DNA of 64,000 bases, taken from Pedococcus aerophilus (lineage in GTDB: Bacteria; Actinomycetota; Actinomycetes; Actinomycetales; Dermatophilaceae). Below, piece after piece: positions 47,561 to 57,392 of the stretch. Position 1 is the first letter of the stretch. The number at the start of each line of letters is the position of its first letter. The notes below the pieces were generated by a model. It was not told the origin of the DNA, made no database searches, and saw only the letters and a program-made list of their open reading frames with translations. Location: positions 975,029 to 1,039,028 of the forward strand of contig NZ_BAAARN010000001.1 in assembly GCF_039532215.1 (NCBI RefSeq), given 5' to 3'. The translations under genes were made by a program, and so were the position numbers.

Positions 47561-47566
47561 ATTCTG
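47561..47566 (-). promoter_or_regulatory. putative rpsP -10 element CAGAAT
   Basis: The decamer TGGCAGAATG (47560-47569) matches the one above rplS. It gives a leader of about 160 bases. I find no clear -35. Confidence 0.45.
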
Positions 47567-47640
47567 CCAGACGGCCGGGGGTGCCCCCGACCACGAGGTA
47601 TGGCGCGTTGGCCCGCACGACGTCGTGGGGTCCGCCTGCG

Positions 47641-49152
47641 TCACCAGGGGCTGGGCCGGTAGTCCTTGACGAAGCAGCCGTAGACGTCCTCGCCGGCCTC
47701 CCCGCGCACGATCGGGTCGTAGACGCGGGCGGCACCGTCGACGAGGTCGAGCGGGGCGTGCCACCCCTCGGCCGCGATCCGCAGCTTCTCGTGGTGCGGC
47801 CGCTCGTCGGTGATCCAGCCGGTGTCCACGGCGGTCATGAGGATGCGGTCGGTCTCGAACATCTCCCCCGCACTCGTGCGGGTCAGCATGTTGAGCGCGG
47901 CCTTGGCCATGTTGGTGTGGGGGTGGCCGGCGCCCTTGTAGCGGCGTGAGAACTGGCCCTCCATGGCGGAGACGTTGACGACGTAGGCACGTCGCGCCCC
48001 GGCCGCCACCGCTGCGCGCATCGCGGGTCGCAGCCGCGACACGAGGATGAACGGGGCCGTGGCGTTGCAGAGCTGCACCTCGAGCAGCTCGAGCGGGTCG
48101 ACCTCCTCGACCTTCTGGGTCCACGAGTTGTTGACCTGCGTGTCCGGCAGGAGCCCGCCGGCGTCGAGGGCCGTGCCGGCGAGGTGGGCGTCGAGGCTGG
48201 CGTGCCCGGCGGACAGGGCCATGGCGGTCATCGACGCTGCGGTCCGCTCGGCCAGCACCTGCTCGGCGTGCTCGGGCGACTCCCCCTCGTGGTGGGCGAC
48301 CTGGTGCTCGCGCAGGGTGCCGATGAGGTTGGCCGGGTGTGCCTCGCTGATCCGGTCGAACGTCACGAGCTCGGGGAGGTCGACCCCCGACGGCAGCGGT
48401 GCGTTCTCGCCGTCGACGAGGTGTCCGTAGGACCCCGGCGAACGGCGCACCGTCTGGGCGGCGTTGTTGATGAGGATGTCGAGTGGGCCGGCCGCGGCGA
48501 CCTCGTCGGCGAGCGCCACGACCTGGGTGGGGTCGCGCAGGTCGATGCCGACGACCTTGAGCCGGTGGATCCAGTCGGACGAGTCCTCTTGTGCCGCAAA
48601 GCGTCTCGCCGCGTCGCGCGGGAACCGGGTGGTGATGGTCAGGTGGGCGCCGTCGCGCAGGAGGCGCAGGGCGATGTACATCCCGATCTTGGCCCGGCCG
48701 CCGGTGAGCAGGGCGCGACGCCCGGTGAGGTCGGTGCGCTGGTCCCGCTTGGCATGGCTGAGCTCGGCGCAGTCGGGGCACAGCCAGTGGTAGAACGCGT
48801 CGACGAGGGTGTACTCCGCCTTGCAGATGTAGCAGCCGCGCGGCTTCATCAGCTCACCCGCGTGGGCGCCCCGGACGCTGGAGACGAGCGGGATCCCCTT
48901 GGTCTCGTCGTCGATCCGCATGGGGGACCCGGTGGCCGTCGCCGCGATGATCGCCTCGTCGTGCTCGACCTGCGGCTGGAGGGCCGCGCGACGACGGGAC
49001 TTGCGGACACGCTTGTACATTCGCCCCGTGGCGCGCTTGATGGTCTCGATGTCCGGGTGGCCGGCGTCGAGCTCGGGCAGCAGCTCGAGCACCTTGAGCG
49101 CGGTGGCCAGGTCGTCGGGGTCGATCTGCTCGAGGGTGGCTTCGTCGGTCAT
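47641..49152 (-). CDS. atypical SDR-fold oxidoreductase with N-terminal four-Cys cluster
   Basis: The 503-residue protein has a leading 100-residue domain, a CxxC...CxxC cluster (Cys107, 110, 125, 128) likely to bind zinc, then an SDR Rossmann fold (TGGRAKIG 150-157, NNAAQT). The expected YxxxK catalytic pair is not seen; the Lys near the end of NMAKAAL has Thr four places before it. It may be a non-catalytic or modified SDR. The start overlaps the Rrf2 stop by four bases. Confidence 0.75.
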   Translation of the reverse strand: MTDEATLEQIDPDDLATALKVLELLPELDAGHPDIETIKRATGRMYKRVRKSRRRAALQPQVEHDEAIIAATATGSPMRIDDETKGIPLVSSVRGAHAGELMKPRGCYICKAEYTLVDAFYHWLCPDCAELSHAKRDQRTDLTGRRALLTGGRAKIGMYIALRLLRDGAHLTITTRFPRDAARRFAAQEDSSDWIHRLKVVGIDLRDPTQVVALADEVAAAGPLDILINNAAQTVRRSPGSYGHLVDGENAPLPSGVDLPELVTFDRISEAHPANLIGTLREHQVAHHEGESPEHAEQVLAERTAASMTAMALSAGHASLDAHLAGTALDAGGLLPDTQVNNSWTQKVEEVDPLELLEVQLCNATAPFILVSRLRPAMRAAVAAGARRAYVVNVSAMEGQFSRRYKGAGHPHTNMAKAALNMLTRTSAGEMFETDRILMTAVDTGWITDERPHHEKLRIAAEGWHAPLDLVDGAARVYDPIVRGEAGEDVYGCFVKDYRPSPW

Positions 49153-49622
49153 CGGCTGCGCCACGCATCCGGGTCGTCGGCGAGCGCGGACACGCGCTCG
49201 GGCAACTCGCCGGACAGCACGTCGGCGAGGCTGGTCTCGTCGAGCACCGAGCGCAGGCTGGCCCGCACCGCGACCCACACGGTGGGCAGGTGCTCGGCGA
49301 CGCCCTCGTACCTCGTCTCGTGCGGGCGCAGGCCACGCACCTCCGCGAGCGGTCCGTCGACGGCGCGGAACACGTCGCCGAGGCTGATGTCGCGCGGCTC
49401 GCGGGTCAGGGCGTAGCCGCCGCGGGCACCCCGGGTGCTTTTGACGAGGCCGGCCGTCTTGAGGTCGGCGGCGATGGCCTCGAGGAACTTGCGCGGGAGG
49501 GTCTGCCTGAAGGCCAGGGTCTCCACGCTCACCGGGCCGGCCGACGTGGTGGCCGCCTCGGCGAGGATGAGCATGGCCCGGACGGCGTACTCCGTGCGTG
49601 CCGAGATGTCCACGGTGCGCAT
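49149..49622 (-). CDS. Rrf2-family transcriptional regulator lacking cysteines
   Basis: The 157-residue regulator has an Rrf2 winged HTH (ISARTEYAVRAMLILAEA, then LPRKFLEAIAADLKTAGLV and RGARGGYALTR). There is no cysteine at all, so it cannot bind an Fe-S cluster as IscR/NsrR do. It resembles CymR/CysR-type regulators that sense sulfur via a partner protein. It sits downstream of the sulfate importer, so control of sulfur genes is plausible. Confidence 0.85.
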   Translation of the reverse strand: MRTVDISARTEYAVRAMLILAEAATTSAGPVSVETLAFRQTLPRKFLEAIAADLKTAGLVKSTRGARGGYALTREPRDISLGDVFRAVDGPLAEVRGLRPHETRYEGVAEHLPTVWVAVRASLRSVLDETSLADVLSGELPERVSALADDPDAWRSR

Positions 49623-49643
49623 TGTGTCGCACGCGGAGGGGAT

Positions 49644-49714
49644 GACGTGCAGTGGCCTCGGTCTCCGCGACCGGTCACGCTCCGCCCACCCGCCGGCCTC
49701 GACGACTGCACGTC
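49644..49714. promoter_or_regulatory. separated 10-bp inverted repeat upstream of the Rrf2 gene
   Basis: GACGTGCAGT (49644-49653) and ACTGCACGTC (49705-49714) form perfect arms 51 bases apart, in the 107-base gap between cysA and the Rrf2 gene. They could be two half-sites for the regulator. This is a guess. Confidence 0.35.
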
Positions 49715-49729
49715 GCTGCCCGCGGCAGC

Positions 49730-50740
49730 TCAGATGGCGAGCGCGGGCTCCAGCTCGTAGGCGTCGGGGCCCTGGGTGGCTCTCGCGTAGACGGTCTCAC
49801 CCTCGGTGAGGCCCAGCGCGTCGGCCTGGCCCCGGGTGACCTGTGCGGCGAAGCGCTGACCAGAGTCGGCCCGCAGGTCGATGCGCACCTCGAAGCCGAG
49901 GCGGACGACGCGCTCGACCACGGCCTCCACGACCCCGGCCGGGCTGCCGACGGCGGCATCGGCGGCCACGGCGCGGTCACGGCTGCGCTCCAGGGTGATG
50001 TCGTGCGGCCGGACCAGCTGTCCGCCGAGACGGGCGACCGAACCGAGGAACGACATCACGAAGTCGTTGGCGGGGCGGTCGTACAGCGACACCGGGTCGC
50101 CTACCTGCTCGATGCGGCCCTTGTTGAGGACGGCGATGCGATCGGCGACGTCGAGCGCCTCCTCCTGGTCGTGGGTGACGAGCACCGTGGTCACGTGGAC
50201 CTCGTCGTGCAGCCGGCGCAGCCACTGGCGCAGGTCGGCGCGGACCTTGGCGTCGAGCGCACCGAACGGCTCGTCGAGCAGCAGCACCTCGGGGTCGACC
50301 GCGAGCGCCCGGGCCAGGGCCATCCGCTGGCGCTGGCCGCCGGAGAGCTGGGCGGGGTAGCGGTGCTGGAACCCGTCGAGGCCGACGATCTCGAGCAGGT
50401 CGTCGACCTTCTTGGCGATCTCGGCCTTGGGGCGCTTGCGGATGCTGAGCCCGAACGCGACGTTGTCCCGCACGGTCATGTGCTTGAACGCCGCGTAGTG
50501 CTGGAAGACGAACCCGATCCCCCGCTTCTGTGGCGCCACGCCGGTGACGTCACGGCCACCGATGACGATGGAGCCGGCGTCGAGTCGCTCGAGCCCGGCG
50601 ATGGAGCGCAGCAGGGTCGACTTGCCCGAGCCGCTGGGACCGAGCAGCGCGGTCAGCGTGCCGGCCGGGATGTCGAGGGTCACGTCGTCGAGCGCGGCGA
50701 AGTCGCCGTAGTTCTTGCGGGCTCCGGTCACGGTGATCAT
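49730..50740 (-). CDS. cysA: sulfate/thiosulfate ABC transporter ATP-binding protein
   Basis: The 336-residue ATPase carries Walker [11 protein letters not shown]-loop [10 protein letters not shown], signature LSGGQRQR, Walker [13 protein letters not shown] and a C-terminal TOBE domain. It powers sulfate import. Its start overlaps the cysW stop by four bases. Confidence 0.93.
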   Translation of the reverse strand: MITVTGARKNYGDFAALDDVTLDIPAGTLTALLGPSGSGKSTLLRSIAGLERLDAGSIVIGGRDVTGVAPQKRGIGFVFQHYAAFKHMTVRDNVAFGLSIRKRPKAEIAKKVDDLLEIVGLDGFQHRYPAQLSGGQRQRMALARALAVDPEVLLLDEPFGALDAKVRADLRQWLRRLHDEVHVTTVLVTHDQEEALDVADRIAVLNKGRIEQVGDPVSLYDRPANDFVMSFLGSVARLGGQLVRPHDITLERSRDRAVAADAAVGSPAGVVEAVVERVVRLGFEVRIDLRADSGQRFAAQVTRGQADALGLTEGETVYARATQGPDAYELEPALAI

Positions 50741-51546
50741 GTCGTGCTCCTCTTGCGGTCGAGCAGGGTCATCAGCAGCAGGGTGAGGACGGCCAGTCCC
50801 ATGAGCAGCGTGGCCGCGGCGTACGCGCCATACGTGTTGTGGTCGTCGATGTAGCGGGAGTGGACGAGCAGCGTGAGCGTCTGGCTCACCCCCGGGAAGC
50901 CGGAGCTGACCATGATCACCGCGCCGAACTCCCCGAGCGCACGGGCGATGGTGAGCACCACGCCGTACGTGAGTCCCCAGCGGATCGCGGGCAGGGTGAT
51001 GCGCCAGAACGTCTGGGCCGAGCTTGCGCCGAGCGTGGAGGCGGCCTGCTCCTGCTCGGTGCCGATCTCGTGCAGGACGGGCTCGACCTCACGGACGACG
51101 AACGGCAGCGTCACGAAGATCGTGGCGATGACCATGCCGGGCAGTCCGAAGATGACGCGGATGCCCAGGCTGTTCTCGATGCCGCCGAACCACCCCGACG
51201 ACCCCCACAGCAGGATGAGCGAGACGCCGACGACGATCGGCGACACCGCGAACGGCAGGTCGACGACGGCCTGGATGAGCCCGCGCCCACGGAAGCGGCC
51301 GCGCACCAGGGCCAGCGCGGTGCCGACGCCGAACACGACGTTCAGCGGCACGGTGATGGCCACGATGAGCAGCGACAGGTTGAGCGCGGAGATCGCCGCG
51401 GGAGTGCGTATGGAGTCGATGAACGTGCCGACCCCCTCACCGAAGGTGCGCCACAGGATGAGCACGATCGGCACGGCGAGCAGGAGCACGAGGTAGCCCA
51501 GGGCCACGGTGCGAAGGCTGATCCGGGCGGCGGTCGACGTCCTCAT
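50737..51546 (-). CDS. cysW: sulfate ABC transporter permease CysW
   Basis: The 269-residue permease has about six helices and the EAA-like loop [23 protein letters not shown]. It is the second sulfate channel subunit. Four-base overlaps with cysA and cysT show one unit. Confidence 0.92.
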   Translation of the reverse strand: MRTSTAARISLRTVALGYLVLLLAVPIVLILWRTFGEGVGTFIDSIRTPAAISALNLSLLIVAITVPLNVVFGVGTALALVRGRFRGRGLIQAVVDLPFAVSPIVVGVSLILLWGSSGWFGGIENSLGIRVIFGLPGMVIATIFVTLPFVVREVEPVLHEIGTEQEQAASTLGASSAQTFWRITLPAIRWGLTYGVVLTIARALGEFGAVIMVSSGFPGVSQTLTLLVHSRYIDDHNTYGAYAAATLLMGLAVLTLLLMTLLDRKRSTT

Positions 51547-52442
51547 GCGGAGTCCTCCTCGCGGCGCTGGCTGCGGCCGGCGAGGACGCGGAGCACGAAC
51601 AGCGTGACGAAGGCGATCGCCAGCAGCGCCACCGAGACGGCGGCCGCGTTGACGGGCCGGTCGATCTCGATCTGCTGCTGGATGTACTGCGAGGCCACCT
51701 GCGTCTCGCGGGGGATGTTGCCGCCGATGAGGACGACCGAGCCGTACTCGCCGATGGCCCGGGCGAACGCGAGCCCCGTGCCACCGATGACCGCCGGCGC
51801 GAGGGTGGGCAGGACGACGCGGCGGAAGGTGGTCCAGTTCGACGCCCCCAGCGACGCGGCGGCCTCCTCGACCTCGCGGTCGGCCTCGATGAGGACCGGC
51901 TGCACCGAACGCACGACGAACGGCAGGGTCACGAACGCCAGGGCGACGAGCAGGCCGGGCTGGGTCGCGTTGAGGTGGATGCCGACCGGGCTGTTCGGGC
52001 CGTAGAGCGAGAGCAGCACGATGCTCGCCACGATGGTCGGCAGCGCGAACGGCAGGTCGATCAGGGCGTTCACGATCCGCTTGCCCTTGAAGTCGTCACG
52101 GACCAGCACCCACGCGATGAGCGTCCCCATGACCGCGTTGACGAGGGCGACGACGACCGAGACACCGACCGTGACGCGGAGGGAGGCCAGCGCCACCGGT
52201 GCGGTGACGGCGTCCCAGAACCCCGACCAGCCCTCCTCGAAGGAGGTGACGGTCAGGGCCGCCAGCGGCAGCAGCACGATGATGCTGAGCCAGAGGCCGA
52301 CAAGGCCGACGCCGAGCGGACGACCGAGGCCGCGGGCCAGTCCTGAGCCCCTGGGGCCATGGGGCTCCGGGCGCGCCCGCAGGGACGACACGTCGGTGTC
52401 GTCCCTGCGGTCATCCCTGCGCGGGGTGATCGTGGTGGTCAT
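51543..52442 (-). CDS. cysT: sulfate ABC transporter permease CysT
   Basis: The 299-residue permease has an Arg-rich cytoplasmic N-terminus, six helices and EVEEAAASLGASNWTTFRRVVLP as the EAA loop. It forms a heterodimer with CysW. It starts three bases after the sbp stop. Confidence 0.92.
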   Translation of the reverse strand: MTTTITPRRDDRRDDTDVSSLRARPEPHGPRGSGLARGLGRPLGVGLVGLWLSIIVLLPLAALTVTSFEEGWSGFWDAVTAPVALASLRVTVGVSVVVALVNAVMGTLIAWVLVRDDFKGKRIVNALIDLPFALPTIVASIVLLSLYGPNSPVGIHLNATQPGLLVALAFVTLPFVVRSVQPVLIEADREVEEAAASLGASNWTTFRRVVLPTLAPAVIGGTGLAFARAIGEYGSVVLIGGNIPRETQVASQYIQQQIEIDRPVNAAAVSVALLAIAFVTLFVLRVLAGRSQRREEDSA

Positions 52443-52445
52443 GGG

Positions 52446-53480
52446 TTACGACGTCGCCTTGTCGTAGATGAGCGCGATGGAGCCGGTCTCCTTCTTGAAG
52501 AGCGTCCCGTCGACGGTCTTCCAGCCACCGAGGTCGTCGATGGTCCAGAGCTTCTGCGGCTCGGGGAAGTCGGCCGCGAACTCCTTGGCCACGGTCGGGT
52601 CCACCGGGCGGAAGCCCGCCTGCGCCCACAGCTTCTGCGCCTCGGGCGTGAAGAGGAAGTCGTTGAAGGCCTTGGCCTTCTCGAGGTTCTTGCTCTTGTT
52701 GACGACGGCCGTGGGGTTCTCGATCTTGAACGTCGTGGGCGGCGTGACGTGCTCGACCGGGTCACCGCTGCGCTCGGCGAACAGCGCCTCGTTCTCGTAG
52801 CTCAGCAGCACGTCGCCGGTGCCCTGGAGGAACGTCTCGGTCGCCTCGCGTCCGGACTTCGGCTGCACCTTCACGTGGTCGGTGACGAGCTTCTCGATGT
52901 AGGCGAGCCCGGCGGCGTCGTTCTTGCCGCCGTCGCTCTTGGCGGCGTAGGGGGCCAGGAGGTTCCACTTGGCACTGCCGGAGCTGAACGGGTTGGGCGT
53001 GACGACCTCGACGCCGGGCTTGAGCAGGTCGTCCCAGTCCTTGATGCCCTTCGGGTTGCCCTTGCGGACGACGATCGTGACGACCGAGCCGAACGGGATC
53101 CCCTTGTACTGGTTGGCATTCCAGTCCTTGTCGACGAGTCCGGCATCGACGAGGCGGGTGATGTCGGGCTCGACCGAGAAGTTCACGAAGTCGGCCGAGG
53201 CGCCGGCGGCGACCTTGCGCGACTGGTCGCCGGACGCGCCGTACGACTGCTGGAACTGCACGCCCTTGCCGGCAGCCGTCGCGTTGAACGCGGGGATGAC
53301 CTTGTCGAAACCGACCTTCGGGACGGCGTAGGCGTAGAGGTCGATGGTGCTCGTGGCCGCGCCTGCGTCGCCGGCGGCCGCACCGACTGTGTCGCTGGCA
53401 CCTCCGCCCGCACAGGCCGTCATCACCATCGCGCCAACGGTCGCGACGGCGGCCAGGGCGAGGCGGGGGTGACGGTTCAT
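52446..53480 (-). CDS. sbp: sulfate ABC transporter substrate-binding lipoprotein
   Basis: The 344-residue precursor has a signal peptide with lipobox MTAC (Cys23) and the sulfate-binding protein fold (FNATAAGKGVQFQQSYGASGDQSRKV). Its SYG...QSRKV stretch lines the anion site in this family. It delivers sulfate or thiosulfate to CysTWA. The promoter lies upstream (see 53559-53593). Confidence 0.92.
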   Translation of the reverse strand: MNRHPRLALAAVATVGAMVMTACAGGGASDTVGAAAGDAGAATSTIDLYAYAVPKVGFDKVIPAFNATAAGKGVQFQQSYGASGDQSRKVAAGASADFVNFSVEPDITRLVDAGLVDKDWNANQYKGIPFGSVVTIVVRKGNPKGIKDWDDLLKPGVEVVTPNPFSSGSAKWNLLAPYAAKSDGGKNDAAGLAYIEKLVTDHVKVQPKSGREATETFLQGTGDVLLSYENEALFAERSGDPVEHVTPPTTFKIENPTAVVNKSKNLEKAKAFNDFLFTPEAQKLWAQAGFRPVDPTVAKEFAADFPEPQKLWTIDDLGGWKTVDGTLFKKETGSIALIYDKATS

Positions 53481-53558
53481 CGTGGGCTCCTTCGGCGCCA
53501 GCAGGGCTGGCCGTGGTCACCGGCCGGACGGCAGGTGATCTCCTATGTGACACCTAGG

Positions 53559-53593
53559 ATTTTGGATAGCGTTGCGTTATCGGTCAAATAACG
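53559..53593 (-). promoter_or_regulatory. candidate sbp promoter with overlapping palindrome
   Basis: On the minus strand TTGACC (53587-53582), then 17 bases, then CAAAAT (53564-53559), resembles a sigma-70 promoter. CGTTAT-n7-ATAACG (53575-53593) overlaps the -35 and could be the operator for a sulfur regulator such as the nearby Rrf2. The patch is AT-rich in a GC-rich region. Confidence 0.5.
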
Positions 53594-53692
53594 TGCGCTT
53601 ATGTCTCGCATCGTGGATGTGGTGAAACCACCCCTTCTCCGACAGGTCGCCCACCTGCCCTCGCTGGCTCCAGGGCGAGCGGTGTGGCGCGC

Positions 53693-54778
53693 TCAGACCT
53701 CGGTGCCGCGCAGCACCACGTGCTCCGGTGCGGCCAACGCGCGGATCTCGCGGCGGGGGTCTGCGGCGTAGACGACGAGGTCGGCGTCCGCGCCCTCCTC
53801 GAGCCCGGGGCGGCCGAGCCACGTCCGCGCGCCCCACGTGGCGGCATGAAGGGCCTCACCGGCGCTGAGCCCCGCCCTGGTGAGCTCGTGGGCCTCGTCG
53901 GCCACGAGGCCGTGCCGCAGCGAACCGCCGGCATCGGTGCCGAGGTAGATGGGGATGCCGGCGTCGCGGGCCGCGCCGATGGTGGCGTAGCGGCGCTCGT
54001 GCAGCGCGAGCATCCGCTGGTGGTAGGCCGGGAACTTCTCCTTGGCGGGCTCGGCGATGGCGGGGAAGGTCGCGATGTTGACCAGCGTGGGCACGATCGC
54101 GATCTGCTGCTCGGCGAACTGCGCGATCGTCTCGGGCTCCAGACCCGTCGCGTGCTCGATGCAGTCGGTGCCGGCGGCGGCGAAGTCGTAGAGCGAGGCC
54201 TCGCCGAAGCAGTGGGCCGTGACCCGCGCGCCCTCCTCGTGGGCGGCGGCGATGGCGTCGGTGAGGACGTCGACCGGCCAGCAGGTCGCGAGGTCGCCGG
54301 TGTCCCGGTCGATCCAGTCGCCGACGAGCTTGACCCAGCCGTCACCCGCCCTCGCCTCGAGCCGGACCCGCTCGACGAGCTGGTCCGGCTCGATCTCGTG
54401 GGCGAAGTTGCGGATGTAGCGACGGGTGCGGGCGATGTGGCGCCCGGCCCGGATGATCTTCGGCAGGTCGTCGCGCTCGTCGATCCACCGGGTGTCGGCA
54501 GGCGAACCCGCGTCACGGATGAGCAGCGTTCCGGCCTCGCGGTCGGCGAGCGCCTGGGACTCAGCGGTCTGGTCGTCGACCGCGCCGTGCGCGTCCAGGC
54601 CGACGTGGCAGTGCGCGTCGACGAGTCCCGGCAGCACCCAGCCGCGCAGGGTCTGGACGTCGCCACCGGCTGCCGTGGGCCGCTCGAACGTCAACCGCCC
54701 GCCGACCACCCAGGCCTCCGGACGCACATCGTCCGGCCCGACGAGGATCTCACCCTGCAGGTGCAGCACCGTTGCCAT
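53693..54778 (-). CDS. amidohydrolase-family metal-dependent hydrolase
   Basis: The 361-residue protein has the amidohydrolase TIM-barrel ligands: HxH (His56, His58 in VDAHCHVG), the TAHCFG and IEHATG histidines, and an aspartate in GTDAGGS. It resembles imidazolonepropionase / prolidase-like enzymes of unknown substrate. It stands alone, with 212 bases before sbp. Confidence 0.82.
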   Translation of the reverse strand: MATVLHLQGEILVGPDDVRPEAWVVGGRLTFERPTAAGGDVQTLRGWVLPGLVDAHCHVGLDAHGAVDDQTAESQALADREAGTLLIRDAGSPADTRWIDERDDLPKIIRAGRHIARTRRYIRNFAHEIEPDQLVERVRLEARAGDGWVKLVGDWIDRDTGDLATCWPVDVLTDAIAAAHEEGARVTAHCFGEASLYDFAAAGTDCIEHATGLEPETIAQFAEQQIAIVPTLVNIATFPAIAEPAKEKFPAYHQRMLALHERRYATIGAARDAGIPIYLGTDAGGSLRHGLVADEAHELTRAGLSAGEALHAATWGARTWLGRPGLEEGADADLVVYAADPRREIRALAAPEHVVLRGTEV

Positions 54779-54852
54779 GGAAGGACCCTAGCGAGGCAGC
54801 CCGGAGTTCTCTCGCGCTGCGACCACCGCAGGCCCGGCAGGACGCGGACCGG

Positions 54853-55725
54853 TCAGGAGCCGTCGGCGAGCGGTCGGACGAACCGGCGCAGGGCCTCGAC
54901 GACGACCTCGGGGGCATCGGTGTGCACCCAGTGCGAGGCACCCTTGACGGTCAGCTGGCGCACCTTCGGGAACAGCGCCTGCATCGCCGGCAGGTCCTCG
55001 TCGCGGATGTATTCCGACTCCGACCCCGCCACCCACAGCACAGGCCCGTCGAAGGCCGGGAGGTCACCGGCCGACGTGGGCCAGTCGGCGATGACCGAGC
55101 CGGTCCCCTTCGCGGCGTCCGCGGAGAACAGGCCCAGGTTGGCCTGCCAGCGCCAGGTGTCGCCGTCACGGCGCAGGTTCTGCATGAGGAAGGCCTTGAC
55201 CCCGGCATTCGGTTCCTCGAACCGTGCCTCCGCGTCGCCACGCGAGGTCAGCGCCGACAACGGCAGCCGCTCCATCTCGGCGATGTAGCCGCTGAACCGC
55301 TCCAGGCTGCCGTAGGACTTCGGCGCGATGTCGACGACGACCAGCCTGGCGACGAGCTCGGGGTGCTGGAGCGCGAGCAGCATGGCGGTCTTGCCGCCGA
55401 GCGAGTGCCCGACGACCATCCACTTCGCATCGGCGTCGATGCCGCGCAGCGTCGCCGCCACCGCATCGGCGTAGGCCGCGAAGGAGAACTCCCCGCTCCA
55501 CGGCGAGCGACCGTGGTCGGGCAGGTCGACCAGCGTCGAGCGGGCGCCGTCACCGTCCGGCCCAGCGAGCGCCTTGGCGATCTGCGACCAGTTGCGGCCC
55601 TGGCCGAACAGCCCGTGCAGGAACGCGACCCGCGGGCCGGCGGTGCCGACCGAGAGGGTGTGGAGCGTCGGCACCGACCCGGCCGCGGCGATCCCGCCGG
55701 GGGTCCCGTCAGCCCCGGCCGTCAC
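54853..55725 (-). CDS. alpha/beta hydrolase
   Basis: The 290-residue alpha/beta hydrolase has the nucleophile elbow GHSLGG (Ser108), an oxyanion HGLFGQ and the catalytic histidine in GASHWVH. It resembles YbfF/esterase-like proteins. GTG start in a GTGA overlap with the ffh stop, so it rides on the ffh transcript. The substrate is unknown. Confidence 0.85.
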   Translation of the reverse strand: MTAGADGTPGGIAAAGSVPTLHTLSVGTAGPRVAFLHGLFGQGRNWSQIAKALAGPDGDGARSTLVDLPDHGRSPWSGEFSFAAYADAVAATLRGIDADAKWMVVGHSLGGKTAMLLALQHPELVARLVVVDIAPKSYGSLERFSGYIAEMERLPLSALTSRGDAEARFEEPNAGVKAFLMQNLRRDGDTWRWQANLGLFSADAAKGTGSVIADWPTSAGDLPAFDGPVLWVAGSESEYIRDEDLPAMQALFPKVRQLTVKGASHWVHTDAPEVVVEALRRFVRPLADGS

Positions 55726-57344
55726 CGTCCGAGGAACTTCTCGAAGCCCGCGGGCAGCTGGCTCGGGTCCATGTCGGCCGGGGCGCCGGACGCACCAGCG
55801 CCACCACCGAAGGCCGAGCCGCCGCCACCGCCACCGCCCGTGCGCGCGGCCTTGGCCTTCTCGGCCGCAGCGCGCTCGTCGGCCGCCCGCTTGGCGGGGT
55901 TGCCCGACTTGGACTTCTTGCGCTGCGGCTGCTGCTTGCCGCGCTTGCCGGCGCCGCCGCCCATCCCGGGGATGCCCGGCATGCCGGGGATGCCACCGCC
56001 ACGGGCGAGCTGCTTCATCATCTTCTGCGCCTCGGTGAAGCGCTCGAGCAGGCCGTTGACCTCGGAGACCTCGACGCCCGAACCCTTCGCGATGCGCAGC
56101 CGACGCGACCCGTTGATCTGCTTGGAGTGGGTGCGCTCGAACGGCGTCATCGAGCGGACCATCGCCTCGATGCGGTCGAACTCGCGCGGGTCGAGGTTGT
56201 CGAGCTGGGCCTTCATCTGGCCCATGCCCGGCATCATGCCGAGCATCGACTTCAGGCCACCCATCTTCTTCAGGGCAGCCATCTGGTCGAGGAAGTCGTC
56301 GAAGGTGAAGTCCTCCTCGGCGAGGAACTTGCGCTGCATCTCCTGCTGCTGGCGGGCGTCGAACGCCTTCTCCGCCTGCTCGATCAGGGTGAGGACGTCA
56401 CCCATGTCGAGGATGCGCGAAGCCATGCGGTCGGGGTGGAAGACCTCGAAGTCCTTCACGCCCTCGCCGGTGCTGGCGAACATGATCGGGCGGCCGGTGA
56501 CCGAGGCGACAGACAGGGCCGCACCACCACGGGCGTCGCCGTCGAGCTTGGACAGGACGACACCGGTGAAGTCGACGCCCTCCTGGAACGCGAGCGCGGT
56601 GTCGACCGCGGCCTGGCCGATCATCGCGTCGATGACGAACAGGACCTCGTCCGGCGAGATGGCCGTGCGGATGTCAGCGGCCTGCTGCATGAGGTTGGCG
56701 TCGACCGCGAGGCGGCCGGCGGTGTCGACGATGACGACGTCGTGCTGGTTGCGGCGGGCGTGCTCGATACCGGCGCGCGAGACCCCCACGGGGTCGCCGA
56801 ACGAGCGGGTGCCCTCGCCGGTCGGGCCGACGGCGTCGTGGCCGCCGATGTTGCCGCGCTCCGGGGCGTAGACCGGGACGCCCGCGCGCTCACCGACGAC
56901 CTCGAGCTGGGTCACGGCGTTGGGTCGCTGGAGGTCGGCGGCGACGAGGATCGGGGTGTGGCCCTGCTCCTTGAGCCAGCGCGCCAGCTTGCCCGCGAGG
57001 GTGGTCTTTCCGGCACCCTGCAGACCCGCGAGCATGATGACGGTCGGCGGGTTCTTGGCGAACTGGATGGTCCGCGTCTGCCCGCCGAGGATGCCGACGA
57101 GCTCCTCGTTGACGATCTTGACGACCTGCTGGCCGGGGTTGAGCGCCCCCGAGACCTCCGAGCCGAGGGCACGGTCGCGCACCGCGGAGGTGAACTGCTT
57201 CACCACGGGCAGCGAGACGTCGGCGTCGAGGAGGGCGAGCCGGATGTCGCGCACGGTGGCGTTGACATCGGACTCGGACAACCGCCCCTTCCCCCGGAGG
57301 TTCTTGAAGGTGGCTGTCAGGCGGTCGGAGAGAGACGTGAACAC
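55722..57344 (-). CDS. ffh: signal recognition particle protein Ffh
   Basis: The 540-residue GTPase has NG domains with GLQGAGKTT (G1, residues 107-115) and DTAGR, and a Met/Gly-rich M domain ending in a GMPGIPGMGGG-type tail. An insert of about 15 residues follows VPVYAPERGN. It targets ribosomes with signal peptides to FtsY. The RNA partner (ffs) is not in this window. Confidence 0.95.
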   Translation of the reverse strand: MFTSLSDRLTATFKNLRGKGRLSESDVNATVRDIRLALLDADVSLPVVKQFTSAVRDRALGSEVSGALNPGQQVVKIVNEELVGILGGQTRTIQFAKNPPTVIMLAGLQGAGKTTLAGKLARWLKEQGHTPILVAADLQRPNAVTQLEVVGERAGVPVYAPERGNIGGHDAVGPTGEGTRSFGDPVGVSRAGIEHARRNQHDVVIVDTAGRLAVDANLMQQAADIRTAISPDEVLFVIDAMIGQAAVDTALAFQEGVDFTGVVLSKLDGDARGGAALSVASVTGRPIMFASTGEGVKDFEVFHPDRMASRILDMGDVLTLIEQAEKAFDARQQQEMQRKFLAEEDFTFDDFLDQMAALKKMGGLKSMLGMMPGMGQMKAQLDNLDPREFDRIEAMVRSMTPFERTHSKQINGSRRLRIAKGSGVEVSEVNGLLERFTEAQKMMKQLARGGGIPGMPGIPGMGGGAGKRGKQQPQRKKSKSGNPAKRAADERAAAEKAKAARTGGGGGGGSAFGGGAGASGAPADMDPSQLPAGFEKFLGR

Positions 57345-57392
57345 GGCCCTCAGACTAATCGGTCGCGGCGGGGCACACCGACACGACCGCCG

